64,000 nt of DNA from an uncultured Bartonella sp. (GCA_946481695.1 CAMLON010000004.1:1-64000); one strand, 5' to 3'; positions 17,980 through 26,246 are shown, numbered from the stretch's first letter. Notes: generated by a model from the sequence alone, not told the origin. Made by a program: numbers and translations.

Positions 17980-18654
17980 TTATTTAATTCCATAACTTAA
18001 AACTTGGGTGCCGCATATTTTGACCATTGATACGACTATAGCTGCTGCATCATATCCGGTGCAGTTTCCTGTAAAACTGCATATGGCTTCAGAAACACTA
18101 ACATTGGCGCATTGGCTTCGATTACCTCCTAAAGCTAAGCATATACCTACGCCTAAGCCGTTATCTCCTATTCCGGTACAGTCGTAGCTGGCTCTCCCCC
18201 CTGAAATGCAAATAGCTTCGCCTAAGCTCATCTGGCTGTTACATAGATATGATGAACCTGTTGAAGCCGTTCCAGCAGCACAGATGCCGGCACCCAAGCT
18301 CATCTCGCTGTTACATAGATATGATGAACCTGTTGAAGCCGTTCCAGCAGCACAGATGCCGGCACCCAAGCTCATCTCGCTGTTACATAGATATGATGAA
18401 CGCGTTGAAGCCGTTCCAGCAGCACAGATACCGGCTCCCAAGCTCATCTGGCTGTTACATAGATATGATGAACCTGTTGAAGCTGTTCCAGCAATGCAAA
18501 CTGCTTCTCCGGAAAAATTTCCTGAGCGTAGAAATATGGGCATGAGCATTTGCGAAATTTTACAAAAGTTTCGAATTTCGTTGTATGTTTGGCCAATAGA
18601 AAGAGAAGGGAAAGAAAGTAATATAAATAAAGCAATAGGAAAAAATTTTTTCAT
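17980..18654 (-). CDS. Secreted cysteine-containing tandem-repeat protein
   Basis: The 224-residue protein has a clear signal peptide (MKKFFPIALFILLSFPSLSIG) and a body built from a 24-residue repeat. Four near-identical units follow the pattern GAGICAAGTASTGSSYLCNS, with two Cys per unit. Degenerate units continue toward the C-terminus (GEAICISGGRASYDC, GVGICLALGGNRSQC, SEAICSFTGNC). The even Cys spacing suggests a disulfide-linked or ladder-like extracellular structure (inference). I do not recognise a named family. It is convergent with the hxs operon and inside the same repeats, so it is island cargo; any functional link to the Hxs enzymes is unproven. Confidence 0.75.
   Translation of the reverse strand: MKKFFPIALFILLSFPSLSIGQTYNEIRNFCKISQMLMPIFLRSGNFSGEAVCIAGTASTGSSYLCNSQMSLGAGICAAGTASTRSSYLCNSEMSLGAGICAAGTASTGSSYLCNSEMSLGAGICAAGTASTGSSYLCNSQMSLGEAICISGGRASYDCTGIGDNGLGVGICLALGGNRSQCANVSVSEAICSFTGNCTGYDAAAIVVSMVKICGTQVLSYGIK
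18206..18510. repeat. 72-bp tandem repeat within the Cys-repeat gene
   Basis: The word ACATAGATAT starts at 18241, 18313, 18385 and 18457, an exact 72-bp period that keeps the reading frame. The inner units are almost identical at DNA level, which indicates recent expansion; the outer ones are diverged. Copy number is likely to vary between strains. Confidence 0.92.
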
Positions 18655-18789
18655 ACGGGCTAGCTTTTTTACAGTTCATGGGCATGAGTAGTTTAAATCT
18701 TGTTCAGTTTCCATGATAGTCGTTTTCTTCAGATGCGTTATAGTCCGAACAATTTTTTCACGTTCCCGCTTGCTTGTTATCATGAAAGA

Positions 18790-19058
18790 GCAAAATTTAG
18801 AATGATATAGCTAAAAAATATTGTTCAATTCAAAAAAATAAAATTTTTTTCTAATGTGGAAGCAATTAATGAAAACGCATACCGAATAAAAAGGAAGTTC
18901 GTTCTTGCTGCAAGAACTTCCTCTTACTTGTCGGTTCATGAATGGAAGCTATTAATAGCGGCTTGCCTGATCGAGTATTTCAATATCTTCATTGTTCAGA
19001 TTGAGTGTCACTGCTTTCACAAGACTGGAAAGCTGGTCAATCTTGGTAGCACTGGCAA
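18790..19058. repeat. 269-bp direct repeat, right copy
   Basis: This partner of 14314-14582 is identical apart from one base. Here the repeat continues into the full aldo/keto reductase gene, so this side keeps the original gene and the left side is the partial duplicate. It marks the right edge of the Hxs island. Confidence 0.93.
18886..18922 (-). terminator. Rho-independent terminator of the aldo/keto reductase gene
   Basis: Read on the minus strand, AGGAAGTTC and GAACTTCCT form a nine-bp stem with a 13-base loop, followed by TTTTT. It lies about 30 bp after the reductase stop codon. Confidence 0.75.
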
Positions 19059-19908
19059 TTGGTGCGGTTACTGCCGGTTTGGCGATAAGCCAGGCAAGGG
19101 CAATTTCAGCCTGTTTGGAGTTATGCTTTTCACTGATTGTATCAAGAGCGTCCAAAATCCGCATTCCGCGGGGGTTCAAATATTTTTCGACTCTTGAACC
19201 ACGTTTATGGCCGGCAAGATCTTCTTTCGAGCGATATTTACCGGAAAGGAATCCTGAAGCGAGACTATAATAGGTAATGACTCCGAGCCCATATTTTCGA
19301 GCAGTATCGGCAAGCGGCCCCTCGAATGTGTTGCGATCATACAAATTATATTCGGGCTGGAGCGTTTGATAAGAGGGGAGATTGTTATTTTTAGCGACTT
19401 TCATTGCTTGTTCTAGCTGTTCTGCCGTTATGTTGGAACAGCCAATTGCGCGAATTTTTCCCGCTTTCAGCAATTTGCTATAAGCTTCCAGTGTTTCTTC
19501 AAAAGGGGTTTCAGGGTCAAACCAGTGCGATTGATAAAGATCGATAAACTCGACATGCAAACGACGAAGAGAATCCTCGACAGCCTGTTCGATCCAGCGC
19601 GCGGAAAGACCTTTGTGACCGGCTATCCCCATATCCGAGCCGACCTTGGTGAAAATATAGAATTTGTCTCGCTTGGACGGATTTTGTTTCAACCAGTTGC
19701 CGATAATGGTTTCGGATTCGCCCCCTTTATTCCCTTCAACCCATGTTGAGTAGGCATCGGCTGTATCAATCGCATTAAGTCCGCTTTCCGAAATCGCATC
19801 AAGCATTTTAAAGGATTGTTTTTCGTCCAGCGTCCAGCCGAAGACATTGCACCCGAAAACCAGAGGTACAATATTGAAACCGGTATTACCCAAAGCACGA
19901 TATTTCAT
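18952..19908 (-). CDS. Aldo/keto reductase
   Basis: The 318-residue protein is an NADPH-dependent aldo/keto reductase of the AKR superfamily. MKYRALGNTGFNIVPLVFGCNVFGW opens the barrel. The catalytic Asp and Tyr are in NAIDTADAYSTW, the Lys is in YIFTKVG, and the His is in DLYQSHWFD. The C-terminal cofactor region (PIASATKIDQLSSLVKA) is present. AAAGGACAC precedes the ATG at 19908. The substrate cannot be assigned. Its 3' end is duplicated at 14314-14582; the intact copy shows no disruption, so the insertion left it functional. Confidence 0.92.
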   Translation of the reverse strand: MKYRALGNTGFNIVPLVFGCNVFGWTLDEKQSFKMLDAISESGLNAIDTADAYSTWVEGNKGGESETIIGNWLKQNPSKRDKFYIFTKVGSDMGIAGHKGLSARWIEQAVEDSLRRLHVEFIDLYQSHWFDPETPFEETLEAYSKLLKAGKIRAIGCSNITAEQLEQAMKVAKNNNLPSYQTLQPEYNLYDRNTFEGPLADTARKYGLGVITYYSLASGFLSGKYRSKEDLAGHKRGSRVEKYLNPRGMRILDALDTISEKHNSKQAEIALAWLIAKPAVTAPIASATKIDQLSSLVKAVTLNLNNEDIEILDQASRY

Positions 19909-20143
19909 GGAGTGTCCTTTCAACGGTTCTCTGCCGGCAAGAAACGTATTGTCTATTGGCAAAAGTGATTGTTCGAGCCTAACCACTTTTCCACTCAGGG
20001 GAAAGCGTCTCACAGGGTTTTGATAATTTCATGCTTTTGTCAGATTTTAACCGTAAATTAACGAATATTTTTATTTTGAGGGAAAAGTTTGTTATTGTCA
20101 TTTTTGGACAATGCACGAATATCGAATGAATGGATTATAATTC

Positions 20144-20473
20144 ATGGCCAGTTTGAATCGTTTTATATCAGCCAAAACATTATTTCTGCCATGTTTTCTG
20201 ATGCTTACGGGATGTGCTACCCAAGCGACTGCATGGACTGAAAAAATTACGACCCAGAAGGTGGAATTGCCGACAGAATGTGCCGGTTGGCAAAAAATCA
20301 ATGTAAAGACGAGAACGCGTTATTATATGATGAAAGACGACCAACGTGCACTTGTTGATATTGATGCACATAATTTGCGGGGAAAAAATCTTGGTTGTTG
20401 GGATAGGAATGTGCAGTCCGCACAACCGGTCCAGTCACAGGCGCCGGTTTCTGCACCGGCCGATATACAGTGA
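20144..20473 (+). CDS. Small lipoprotein of unknown function
   Basis: The 109-residue product has a signal sequence with a lipobox (LMLTGC, Cys24), so it should be lipid-anchored in the envelope. The mature part carries PTECAGWQKI, a basic-aromatic stretch and DIDAHNLRGKNLGCW, then a Gln/Pro/Ala-rich tail. The AHN-x-GxxxGCW ending resembles small lipoproteins, some of them Rz1-like, found in prophages and genomes of Rhizobiales. No other phage gene is nearby, so a spanin role is not claimed. It lies 17 bp upstream of the methyltransferase gene. The ribosome-binding site is weak. Confidence 0.65.
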   Translation: MASLNRFISAKTLFLPCFLMLTGCATQATAWTEKITTQKVELPTECAGWQKINVKTRTRYYMMKDDQRALVDIDAHNLRGKNLGCWDRNVQSAQPVQSQAPVSAPADIQ

Positions 20474-20490
20474 GAGAATAAGGATCCTAT

Positions 20491-21258
20491 TTGGATATAC
20501 TGACATTCAGATCCTTTTATCAGACAGTGCTTGGTGAAAAAGTTTTTTCAACCATTACAAACAAGCTCGCCCTAAAAAATTGTGATGTCGCCGGTGAACG
20601 GGTTTTGGGACTCGGATATGTAACGCCCTATCTTGAACAATTGAAAGATCGCGCCGAAAGATGTTTTGCTTTCATGCCTGCCCATCAAGGGGCATGTGTC
20701 TGGCCATCGGCAGACAAAGTCGCAACCGCATTGGTATTTGAAGAAGATTTGCCATTATCGGATTCCGCAGTTGACCGCATTATTTTGATCCATTCGCTGG
20801 AATTTGCTGAAAATGCGCGCGAAATGCTTAGCGAAATGTGGCGTGTGCTTGCTCCGAATGGCCGTATCATTATTGTTGTACCCAACCGGCGGGGCCTCTG
20901 GGCGCGCAATGACCATACGCCTTTTGGCAGTGGCCAACCTTATAGCCGCCAACAATTGTTACAATTATTGCATGAAACCAATTTCAGCGTCGTCAAAATC
21001 GGTGAAGCACTTTATTTTTCACCTTCCGGTGGTGCTTTGGCACGCGGTTTTTCTGCGGTTTACGAGCCTCTGGCGCGGAGCTTTTTTCCTTATTTTGGCG
21101 GTATTATTGTTTGCGAGGCTCAAAAACGCTTATTTCAGGGATTGTTGGTTCATCGTCGCCAGTCACGTCGGGTATTTGTACCGGCTTTATCTCCGCAAAT
21201 CACCAATCGCAAATCATTTCGTGCTGCCGATATTATACGGAATGATTCAGCCAACTGA
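20491..21258 (+). CDS. Class I SAM-dependent methyltransferase
   Basis: The 255-residue protein has a Rossmann-type methyltransferase fold. The SAM-binding motif is degenerate (RVLGLGYVTPYLEQL), followed by the acidic-strand region (LPLSDSAVDRIILIHSLEFAE) and the post-motif LAPNGRIIIVVPNRRGLWAR. These match the methyltransferase-11 domain family of alphaproteobacteria, whose substrates are unknown. Translation likely starts at the TTG at 20491, with AAGGA upstream. It may be co-transcribed with the lipoprotein gene before it. Confidence 0.8.
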   Translation: MDILTFRSFYQTVLGEKVFSTITNKLALKNCDVAGERVLGLGYVTPYLEQLKDRAERCFAFMPAHQGACVWPSADKVATALVFEEDLPLSDSAVDRIILIHSLEFAENAREMLSEMWRVLAPNGRIIIVVPNRRGLWARNDHTPFGSGQPYSRQQLLQLLHETNFSVVKIGEALYFSPSGGALARGFSAVYEPLARSFFPYFGGIIVCEAQKRLFQGLLVHRRQSRRVFVPALSPQITNRKSFRAADIIRNDSAN

Positions 21259-21477
21259 GCCATTCGAGTGCGTCACTGCAAAATGGGTTCATTAAAACCG
21301 GATTGATTTTGCTTTCCCATATAATCCTCGACTTTTTACGCGGCTACTTTTGTGACATTCGGCAGATTAAAAGCTTGAACTTTTGAAAATCAGGGGCGGC
21401 GGCCAAAATGGTCAATAAGCAAAGCCCCGTCGATTTGATAGAAAAAGGCCGTAAACCGTTCGGGAGTGGCTTTTTCA

Positions 21478-21546
21478 GGGATTATTTTTTCAGGGATTAT
21501 TTTTTCAGGGATTATTTTTTCGGGGATTATTTTTTCGGGGATTATA
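21478..21546. repeat. 15-bp tandem repeat
   Basis: The unit GGGATTATTTTTTCA is repeated head to tail from 21478 with later copies changed to ...TTTCG, about four and a half units. On the minus strand it would encode repeated Glu-Lys-Ile-Ile-Pro within a 72-codon frame (21390-21608) that starts with a hydrophobic stretch. The gene is doubtful, so only the repeat is annotated. Confidence 0.8.
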
Positions 21547-21614
21547 TAGAGTTCGTTGCAAAGCAAGAGAAGAAATGAACGGGAAAACAAACAGGATAAT
21601 CGCAGCAACTCTGT

Positions 21615-22070
21615 TCAGTTTTTTTTCAAATCGGTGAGATGGTTGATATTGCTTGCAAGCTCGCGCATACGCTCGCTTACATAGTCATATATATGTTGGG
21701 TAATTTCAGGAAATTCACTTATCAGCTTCAGGAATACGATACGATTTATTTTCAGTGTTTTCGTATTGCTTTGCGCTATTGCGGTGAACGGCCGGTTGAC
21801 TTTCGTGATTAAAGCAAGCTCGTTAAGCAGGGCATTTTTGTTGATGATGTCAATTGGCTGGTTGGGTTGGCTATTTTGCCGAGAAAGATTGACCGTTCCG
21901 GAAAGAACGACATAGGCGCTTTCAGCGGGCTGTCCTTCTGTGAAAATAATCTCTCCGGTGGCAAATTCCTTTCGTTCTGCTCCAAAAATCAACAAACGCA
22001 ATTGTTCAGTCGTCATTTTGCTGAAAAAATCGAATTTTTCCAATAAAGCAATGTCGTCGGTAATCGCCAA
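21615..22070 (-). CDS. Cyclic-nucleotide-binding domain protein
   Basis: The 151-residue protein consists of one cNMP-binding/Crp-type beta-barrel (FATGEIIFTEGQPAESAYVVLSGTVNLS, then a long helix DYVSERMRELASNINHL). It has no DNA-binding helix-turn-helix, so it is not a full Crp/Fnr regulator. The phosphate-binding cassette is not well conserved (KNALLNELALITKVNRPFTAIA), so nucleotide binding is uncertain. It lies downstream of the response-regulator gene on the same strand, with about 110 bp between them. Confidence 0.85.
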   Translation of the reverse strand: MAITDDIALLEKFDFFSKMTTEQLRLLIFGAERKEFATGEIIFTEGQPAESAYVVLSGTVNLSRQNSQPNQPIDIINKNALLNELALITKVNRPFTAIAQSNTKTLKINRIVFLKLISEFPEITQHIYDYVSERMRELASNINHLTDLKKN

Positions 22071-22182
22071 CGAAAACTCCCTATTTTTATGAATTGACGA
22101 TTTATTTCGGCCAATTCATTGCGTCACGTTTCGTAAGTGCCGGTTTTGGCAAATAAAGTTATATGTCTATTTTGCCAAAACG

Positions 22183-22866
22183 TTACGGATTTAATCTATA
22201 GCCACCGCTATCAGTTATCAATATCTGCGCATTTGCGGGATCTTTTTCGATTTTTTGCCGGAGGCGATAAACATGGGTTTCCAACGTATGCGTTGTTACA
22301 CCCGAATTATATCCCCACACCTCTTCCAGAAGCGTGTCACGGCTTACAACATTGTCACCGGCACGATAGAGGAATTTGATAATGGCAGCTTCTTTTTCAG
22401 TTAGCCGTATTTTGCTTCCCTTATCGTCGATAAGCAGCTTTTGCCCCGGTTTGAAAGTGTAAGGCCCCACTTGAAATGTTGCGTCTTCGCTTTGTTCATG
22501 TTGGCGCAACTGGGCGCGAATGCGGGCAAGAAGAACCGCAAAACGGAAAGGTTTTGTTACATAATCATTAGCACCGGCTTCAAGGCCGAGAATGGTATCC
22601 GAATCGGTATCATGTCCGGTCAACATGATGATAGGTGCACGGAATCCTTCCTGACGCAATTTTTTTACCGCTTCACGCCCGTCGAGATCAGGCAGACCAA
22701 TATCCATAATAATCAGATCTACATTCTCGTTTCTGGCGGTTTCGAGACCCTTTGCAGCCGTACTTTCCTGAAGAACATTGAATTCTTCATGCATTTGTAG
22801 TTGCTCTACCAGAATAGAGCGCAGATCCTCGTCATCATCTACAATCAAAAGGGTGCGATCGGTCAT
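22183..22866 (-). CDS. cenR: OmpR-family response regulator, CenR/OtpR-like
   Basis: The 227-residue protein has an N-terminal receiver domain (acidic pocket IVDDDED, phospho-acceptor Asp in LIIMDIGLPDLDG, switch Thr in MLTGHDTDSD, Lys in DYVTKPFRF). A C-terminal winged helix of the OmpR type follows (RLTEKEAAIIKFLYRAG, THTLETHVYRLRQKIEKD). The pattern is very close to the CenR/OtpR regulator of Caulobacter and Brucella, which controls envelope integrity and division. No histidine kinase is adjacent, as is usual for this orphan. Assignment rests on remembered similarity. Confidence 0.85.
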   Translation of the reverse strand: MTDRTLLIVDDDEDLRSILVEQLQMHEEFNVLQESTAAKGLETARNENVDLIIMDIGLPDLDGREAVKKLRQEGFRAPIIMLTGHDTDSDTILGLEAGANDYVTKPFRFAVLLARIRAQLRQHEQSEDATFQVGPYTFKPGQKLLIDDKGSKIRLTEKEAAIIKFLYRAGDNVVSRDTLLEEVWGYNSGVTTHTLETHVYRLRQKIEKDPANAQILITDSGGYRLNP

Positions 22867-22940
22867 TTTCAGTCCTTATAAAAAACGCTTTCACGCGTTA
22901 TGTAATAATTGCAGTCAACAATCACGAAAAACTGAACGTC

Positions 22941-23585
22941 ATGCAAGTGTCTTTCATCAGAAATTCGTTAAAAACACCAAAAATTGTTCCTTTTATCGTT
23001 GTGCGCAAGAAATGCGGTACAACAACAAAAGGGATCTTGGCAATTGGTCAATACCGTTTTCCTTGTGCATTGGGAAGAAGCGGATTTACTGCAAGGAAGC
23101 GGGAAGGCGATGGTGCAACGCCTGTTGCTGTTATGCCGATTCTTGGCGGTTTCAGGAAAAGCGGTTTTGTCAGCCTACCACATCATCCGATGAAGCTCCA
23201 CCGTATAAAACCTTCCGATGGCTGGTGCGATGAGCCATGGGACGCAAATTATAATCGTCCTGTCAGATTGCCTTACAGAAATAGCGCAGAAAAACTCTTT
23301 CGTGATGATAAGCTCTACGATATTGCATTGATACCGGATTGGAATATCCGTTGCCGGATACAAAAACGTGGTAGCGCTATTTTTTTTCATCTCGCACACC
23401 CTGAATACAAACCGACCGAGGGTTGTATAGCTGTTTCAAAACGCACAATGGAACGGATTTTACCCTTTGTTTCACGTCAAACCAGAATAATGACATTGGG
23501 CACATTAACTCGGTCAAAACCGGCCGGCCTGTTTAAGAAAAAACATGCGCAGTGTTTGAAAAAAAGCATCCGCGGTAGGGAATAG
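22941..23585 (+). CDS. L,D-transpeptidase (YkuD) family protein
   Basis: The 214-residue protein has the YkuD-like catalytic pattern: His in IFFHLAHPEYKPTEGCIAVS followed by the Ser/Gly-Cys motif EGCIAVSK with the nucleophilic Cys. Upstream are GRSGFTARKREGDGATPVAVM and LYDIALIPDWN, typical of the DUF/YkuD subgroup in alphaproteobacteria. These enzymes cross-link peptidoglycan or attach proteins to it. No signal peptide is obvious at the chosen ATG, whose ribosome-binding site is weak, so the start may be wrong. It is divergent from cenR, 74 bp away. Confidence 0.8.
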   Translation: MQVSFIRNSLKTPKIVPFIVVRKKCGTTTKGILAIGQYRFPCALGRSGFTARKREGDGATPVAVMPILGGFRKSGFVSLPHHPMKLHRIKPSDGWCDEPWDANYNRPVRLPYRNSAEKLFRDDKLYDIALIPDWNIRCRIQKRGSAIFFHLAHPEYKPTEGCIAVSKRTMERILPFVSRQTRIMTLGTLTRSKPAGLFKKKHAQCLKKSIRGRE

Positions 23586-24123
23586 GTAAGTCCTTTATTC
23601 CGTCAGGAAAAACAAAACTGTTTGTTGCGGGAATTTATGAAAGTAAAACTTCCGGATAGGTTCGCCATTTTGTTGTTCGGTTGGAAAACGGCAATATGAA
23701 CAGGGTGGAAACGGTTTAAACATCTATTTGAACATACCGTTTGAACCTATCATTTGAGCACACCAATTGATCTATTCACGATCGGGGTTTCGTGAACTTC
23801 TACTGAATGGTGATCCCGATCGGCTTGTAACCGGAAGAATTTTATAAGGTTGTGGAATGCGATAAGCCTAAAATTCATCGGCTATCCGGCGGTCGACCAA
23901 TCGGGGGGTTCACCGGCATTTTAAATATTTCAACCGCTCTGTTGAAGAAATGCCAATATGTTTCGGGCATTCTTCTTCTATTTTTAAAAATTGGACGAGA
24001 ATAATTGAGGAAGTCGATAACAGGCGCTTTTCAATTATCAGGAATGATCGGAAATTTTATCGAACATTGAAACAGCGCGATATAAATAATGCTCAGGTCA
24101 AACATCCAATCATTGAAACAGAT
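23586..24123. other. Intergenic region without a recognised gene
   Basis: No open frame in this stretch has a credible start and domain. It contains small direct repeats such as CATTTGAACATACCGTTTGAACCTATCATTTGAG around 23725-23760 (units of about 15 bp). The parS-like pair lies at its right end. Confidence 0.45.
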
Positions 24124-24139
24124 GTTTTCACGTGAAACA
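24124..24139. promoter_or_regulatory. parS-like ParB-binding site 1
   Basis: GTTTTCACGTGAAACA matches the bacterial parS consensus TGTTTCACGTGAAACA at 14 of 16 positions, with the palindromic core TTTCACGTGAAA complete. parS sites bind ParB for chromosome segregation and cluster near the replication origin. The site is intergenic, upstream of nothing and 115 bp past the accA stop. No parAB or dnaA is in the window. Confidence 0.7.
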
Positions 24140-24142
24140 AAA

Positions 24143-24158
24143 TATATCACGTGAAATA
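24143..24158. promoter_or_regulatory. parS-like ParB-binding site 2, degenerate
   Basis: TATATCACGTGAAATA keeps the eight-base core TCACGTGA and the right arm GTGAAA but is degenerate on the left. It starts 19 bp after site 1, so the two cores are about two helical turns apart on the same face. This pairing strengthens the parS reading, although site 2 alone would be weak. Confidence 0.45.
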
Positions 24159-24253
24159 AAATATAAGTGTCTCTTATAAACGGCTATGTGGACGATTGCA
24201 GACGAGCTTCCGCAATCACAACGTTTCGATGGTTACGACCATGAACGACCGGA

Positions 24254-25210
24254 TTATGAAAGGGAGCGTCCGATTTCGAGATATTTATCCCAACGTTCTC
24301 TTTTCAATGTCTCTCCATCTTTCCCCGCCATGCCTTTCAAAGCAGCTTCGATCACTTGCCCAGTTGCATCAATGGCTTCTTTTTTATTGCGATGCGCGCC
24401 ACCCAGAGGTTCGGGAATAATACCGTCGATGATTTTCAGTTTATAAAGATCCTGCGCGGTAATATGCATTGAAGTTGCGGCATCTTTTGCTCGCGTTGCA
24501 TCACGCCATAATATAGAAGCAGCCCCTTCGGGAGAGATGACAGAATAGATAGCGTGTTCCAGCATATAGACCTTGTTGGCTGCGGCAATAGCAATAGCCC
24601 CGCCCGAACCACCTTCGCCAATAATGACAGAAACAACAGGGACTTTTAATCGTAACGTTTCGGCGGTTGACTGTGCGATAGCCTCTGCCTGTCCGCGTTC
24701 TTCAGCGCTTACACCCGGATAGGCACCGGCTGTATCAACCAGAGTAATGACCGGAAGCGAGAAACGGTCGGCCAGTTCCATAATTCTTACGGCCTTGCGG
24801 TATCCCTCCGGACGGGCCGAACCGAAATTATAGCGTAGCCGTGATTGGGTATCGTACCCCTTTTCCTGTCCGAGATAGGCAATCGCCTGTCCATTGAAAC
24901 GGGCAAAACCCGCCTGAATGGCTTCATCCTCGCCATATTTGCGGTCACCGGCCAAGGGTGTTACGTCGGTAAAGAGTGCGGCTGAATAATCAAGAAAATG
25001 CGGCCTGTCGGGATGACGTGCAACCTGGGCCTTCTGCCAGGGAGTAAGTTTTTTATAAAGATCACGCAAGGCCGTTTGCGAGCGTTCTTCAAGACGGGAT
25101 ATTTCGTCGCCCATGTCGACGCTACCTTTTTCCTGGGCAATTTTTTTCAGTTCAAAGATTTGCCCTTCCAGATCAGCAACCGGCTTTTCGAAATCAAGAT
25201 AATTATACAT
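24254..25210 (-). CDS. accA: Acetyl-CoA carboxylase carboxyltransferase subunit alpha
   Basis: AccA pairs with AccD to transfer the carboxyl group from biotin to acetyl-CoA, making malonyl-CoA for fatty acid synthesis. The N-terminal YNYLDFEKPVADLEGQI, the central LVDTAGAYPGVSAEERGQAEAI and the oxyanion-type SVIIGEGGSGGAIAI are typical. Its 318 residues fit the family. The ATG at 25210 is chosen as family members begin MYNYLDF; an in-frame TTG three codons earlier is possible. xerD lies upstream on the same strand, 98 bp away, an order conserved in Brucella-type genomes. Confidence 0.96.
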   Translation of the reverse strand: MYNYLDFEKPVADLEGQIFELKKIAQEKGSVDMGDEISRLEERSQTALRDLYKKLTPWQKAQVARHPDRPHFLDYSAALFTDVTPLAGDRKYGEDEAIQAGFARFNGQAIAYLGQEKGYDTQSRLRYNFGSARPEGYRKAVRIMELADRFSLPVITLVDTAGAYPGVSAEERGQAEAIAQSTAETLRLKVPVVSVIIGEGGSGGAIAIAAANKVYMLEHAIYSVISPEGAASILWRDATRAKDAATSMHITAQDLYKLKIIDGIIPEPLGGAHRNKKEAIDATGQVIEAALKGMAGKDGETLKRERWDKYLEIGRSLS

Positions 25211-25307
25211 CGGCTCCAACTTTTATCGTGTTACTCGGCTTTTATCATACCATTTGACGGCTTATTTCAAGCTTTCACGCTGTCTTATAAATAATATATC
25301 ATTTTCT

Positions 25308-26246
25308 TTACTCTGCATGAGAGCGCTCGGCAAGCGGGTGATGCTCATTTACAAGACTTTGCAGCTTTTCTTCCAGAACATGGGTATAGATTTGTGTTGT
25401 TGATATATCGGAATGGCCGAGCAACTGTTGAACAACGCGCAAATCTGCACCATGTTGCAACAAATGGCTTGCAAAAGCATGGCGAATAACGTGCGGTGAA
25501 ATGTTATGGGCGCTGATTCCGGCTTCAACGGCAAGCGCTTTCAATTCGCGTGCGACAAGTTGGCGCGCGATATAGCCCTGATCGGCATGGGCAGGAAAAA
25601 GATAGGGACTGGTGCTGCCTGAGGTTTTATCACGTAATTCCAGCCATTGCCTGACGGCTTCTTTGGCTTTTTGCGAAAGTGGCACCAGCCGGTCTTTGGA
25701 ACCTTTTCCGCGAACCGGCAAAAAATCCGGCGCTCCACGAACAATACGAACCGGCAGGCTCACAAGTTCGCTAATGCGCAAGCCCGTTGCATAAAGCAAT
25801 TCGACAATTGCATGAAGACGCATAGCCCTTTTATGTTCAACCGGTGATACATCTTCACGTTTGGCATTTGCTTCGGCGAGATCAAGCAGGTTACTAACCT
25901 GTTTCTCGCTGATGATTTTCGGCAAATTCGCGCGCTTTTTCGGGGTATCAATGTCGCTTGAAGGATCATCATTGCGCAATCCTTCCGCATAAAGAAATTG
26001 GAAAAACTGTCGTAAAGTCGATAAACGCCGTGCTTGCGACGTTGCGGCAAAGCCGTCATGTTGCATAGACGCCAATATTTTGGCGAGCTCATCCCCGCTT
26101 GTTTCCAACAGCGTTGTTTTGAACACCGCCAGTTCTTCATTTGCCCAAAAAAGATCACGGCGATAGGCTTCAAGAGTATTTTTTGAAGCACCACGTTCGG
26201 CACTCATCATTTCAAGAAAATTGTCGATTGTTGCTGCAAGATTCAT
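25308..26246 (-). CDS. xerD: Tyrosine recombinase XerD
   Basis: XerD acts with XerC at the dif site to resolve chromosome dimers. The 312 residues include the N-terminal SAM-like core-binding domain (IDNFLEMMSAERGASKNTLEAYRRDL). The C-terminal catalytic domain has Arg in YATGLRISELVSL, HxxR in HVIRHAFASHLLQ, His in LLGHSDISTTQIY and the nucleophilic Tyr in the same stretch. Its place beside accA, aroK and aroB is a conserved housekeeping arrangement, so it is not an integrase of a mobile element. Its start overlaps the next gene's stop by four bases. Confidence 0.93.
   Translation of the reverse strand: MNLAATIDNFLEMMSAERGASKNTLEAYRRDLFWANEELAVFKTTLLETSGDELAKILASMQHDGFAATSQARRLSTLRQFFQFLYAEGLRNDDPSSDIDTPKKRANLPKIISEKQVSNLLDLAEANAKREDVSPVEHKRAMRLHAIVELLYATGLRISELVSLPVRIVRGAPDFLPVRGKGSKDRLVPLSQKAKEAVRQWLELRDKTSGSTSPYLFPAHADQGYIARQLVARELKALAVEAGISAHNISPHVIRHAFASHLLQHGADLRVVQQLLGHSDISTTQIYTHVLEEKLQSLVNEHHPLAERSHAE

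Larger units (their letters stand above)
14583..18789. mobile_element. Genomic island with a His-Xaa-Ser peptide-maturation locus
   Basis: The 4207 bp between the two 269-bp direct repeats is visibly more AT-rich than the surroundings and has A/T-ending codon use. It carries hxsA-like, hxsD, hxsB and hxsC genes on the plus strand and a secreted Cys-repeat protein on the minus strand. No integrase, transposase, tRNA or terminal inverted repeat is visible. The layout fits insertion of a circular or duplicated DNA molecule by homologous recombination in the 3' end of the reductase gene. Recombination between the repeats would delete the island and leave the reductase and its terminator intact. 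Transfer is inferred from composition and boundaries. Confidence 0.75.

Noticed and set aside
18206..18510. 72-bp repeats considered as a CRISPR array
   Set aside because: The units are contiguous without unique spacers and preserve a coding frame.
18206..18691. Plus-strand open frame over the 72-bp repeats
   Set aside because: The minus strand has a signal peptide, a start codon and regular Cys spacing; the plus-strand frame has no ribosome-binding site and simply reflects a repeat length divisible by three.
20144..20473. Lipoprotein read as evidence for a prophage
   Set aside because: The resemblance to Rz1-like lipoproteins is loose, and no lysis, capsid or tail gene is nearby.
25308..26246. 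Tyrosine recombinase considered as the integrase of a mobile element
   Set aside because: It is a standard XerD in conserved housekeeping context beside accA and aroKB, far from the Hxs island.
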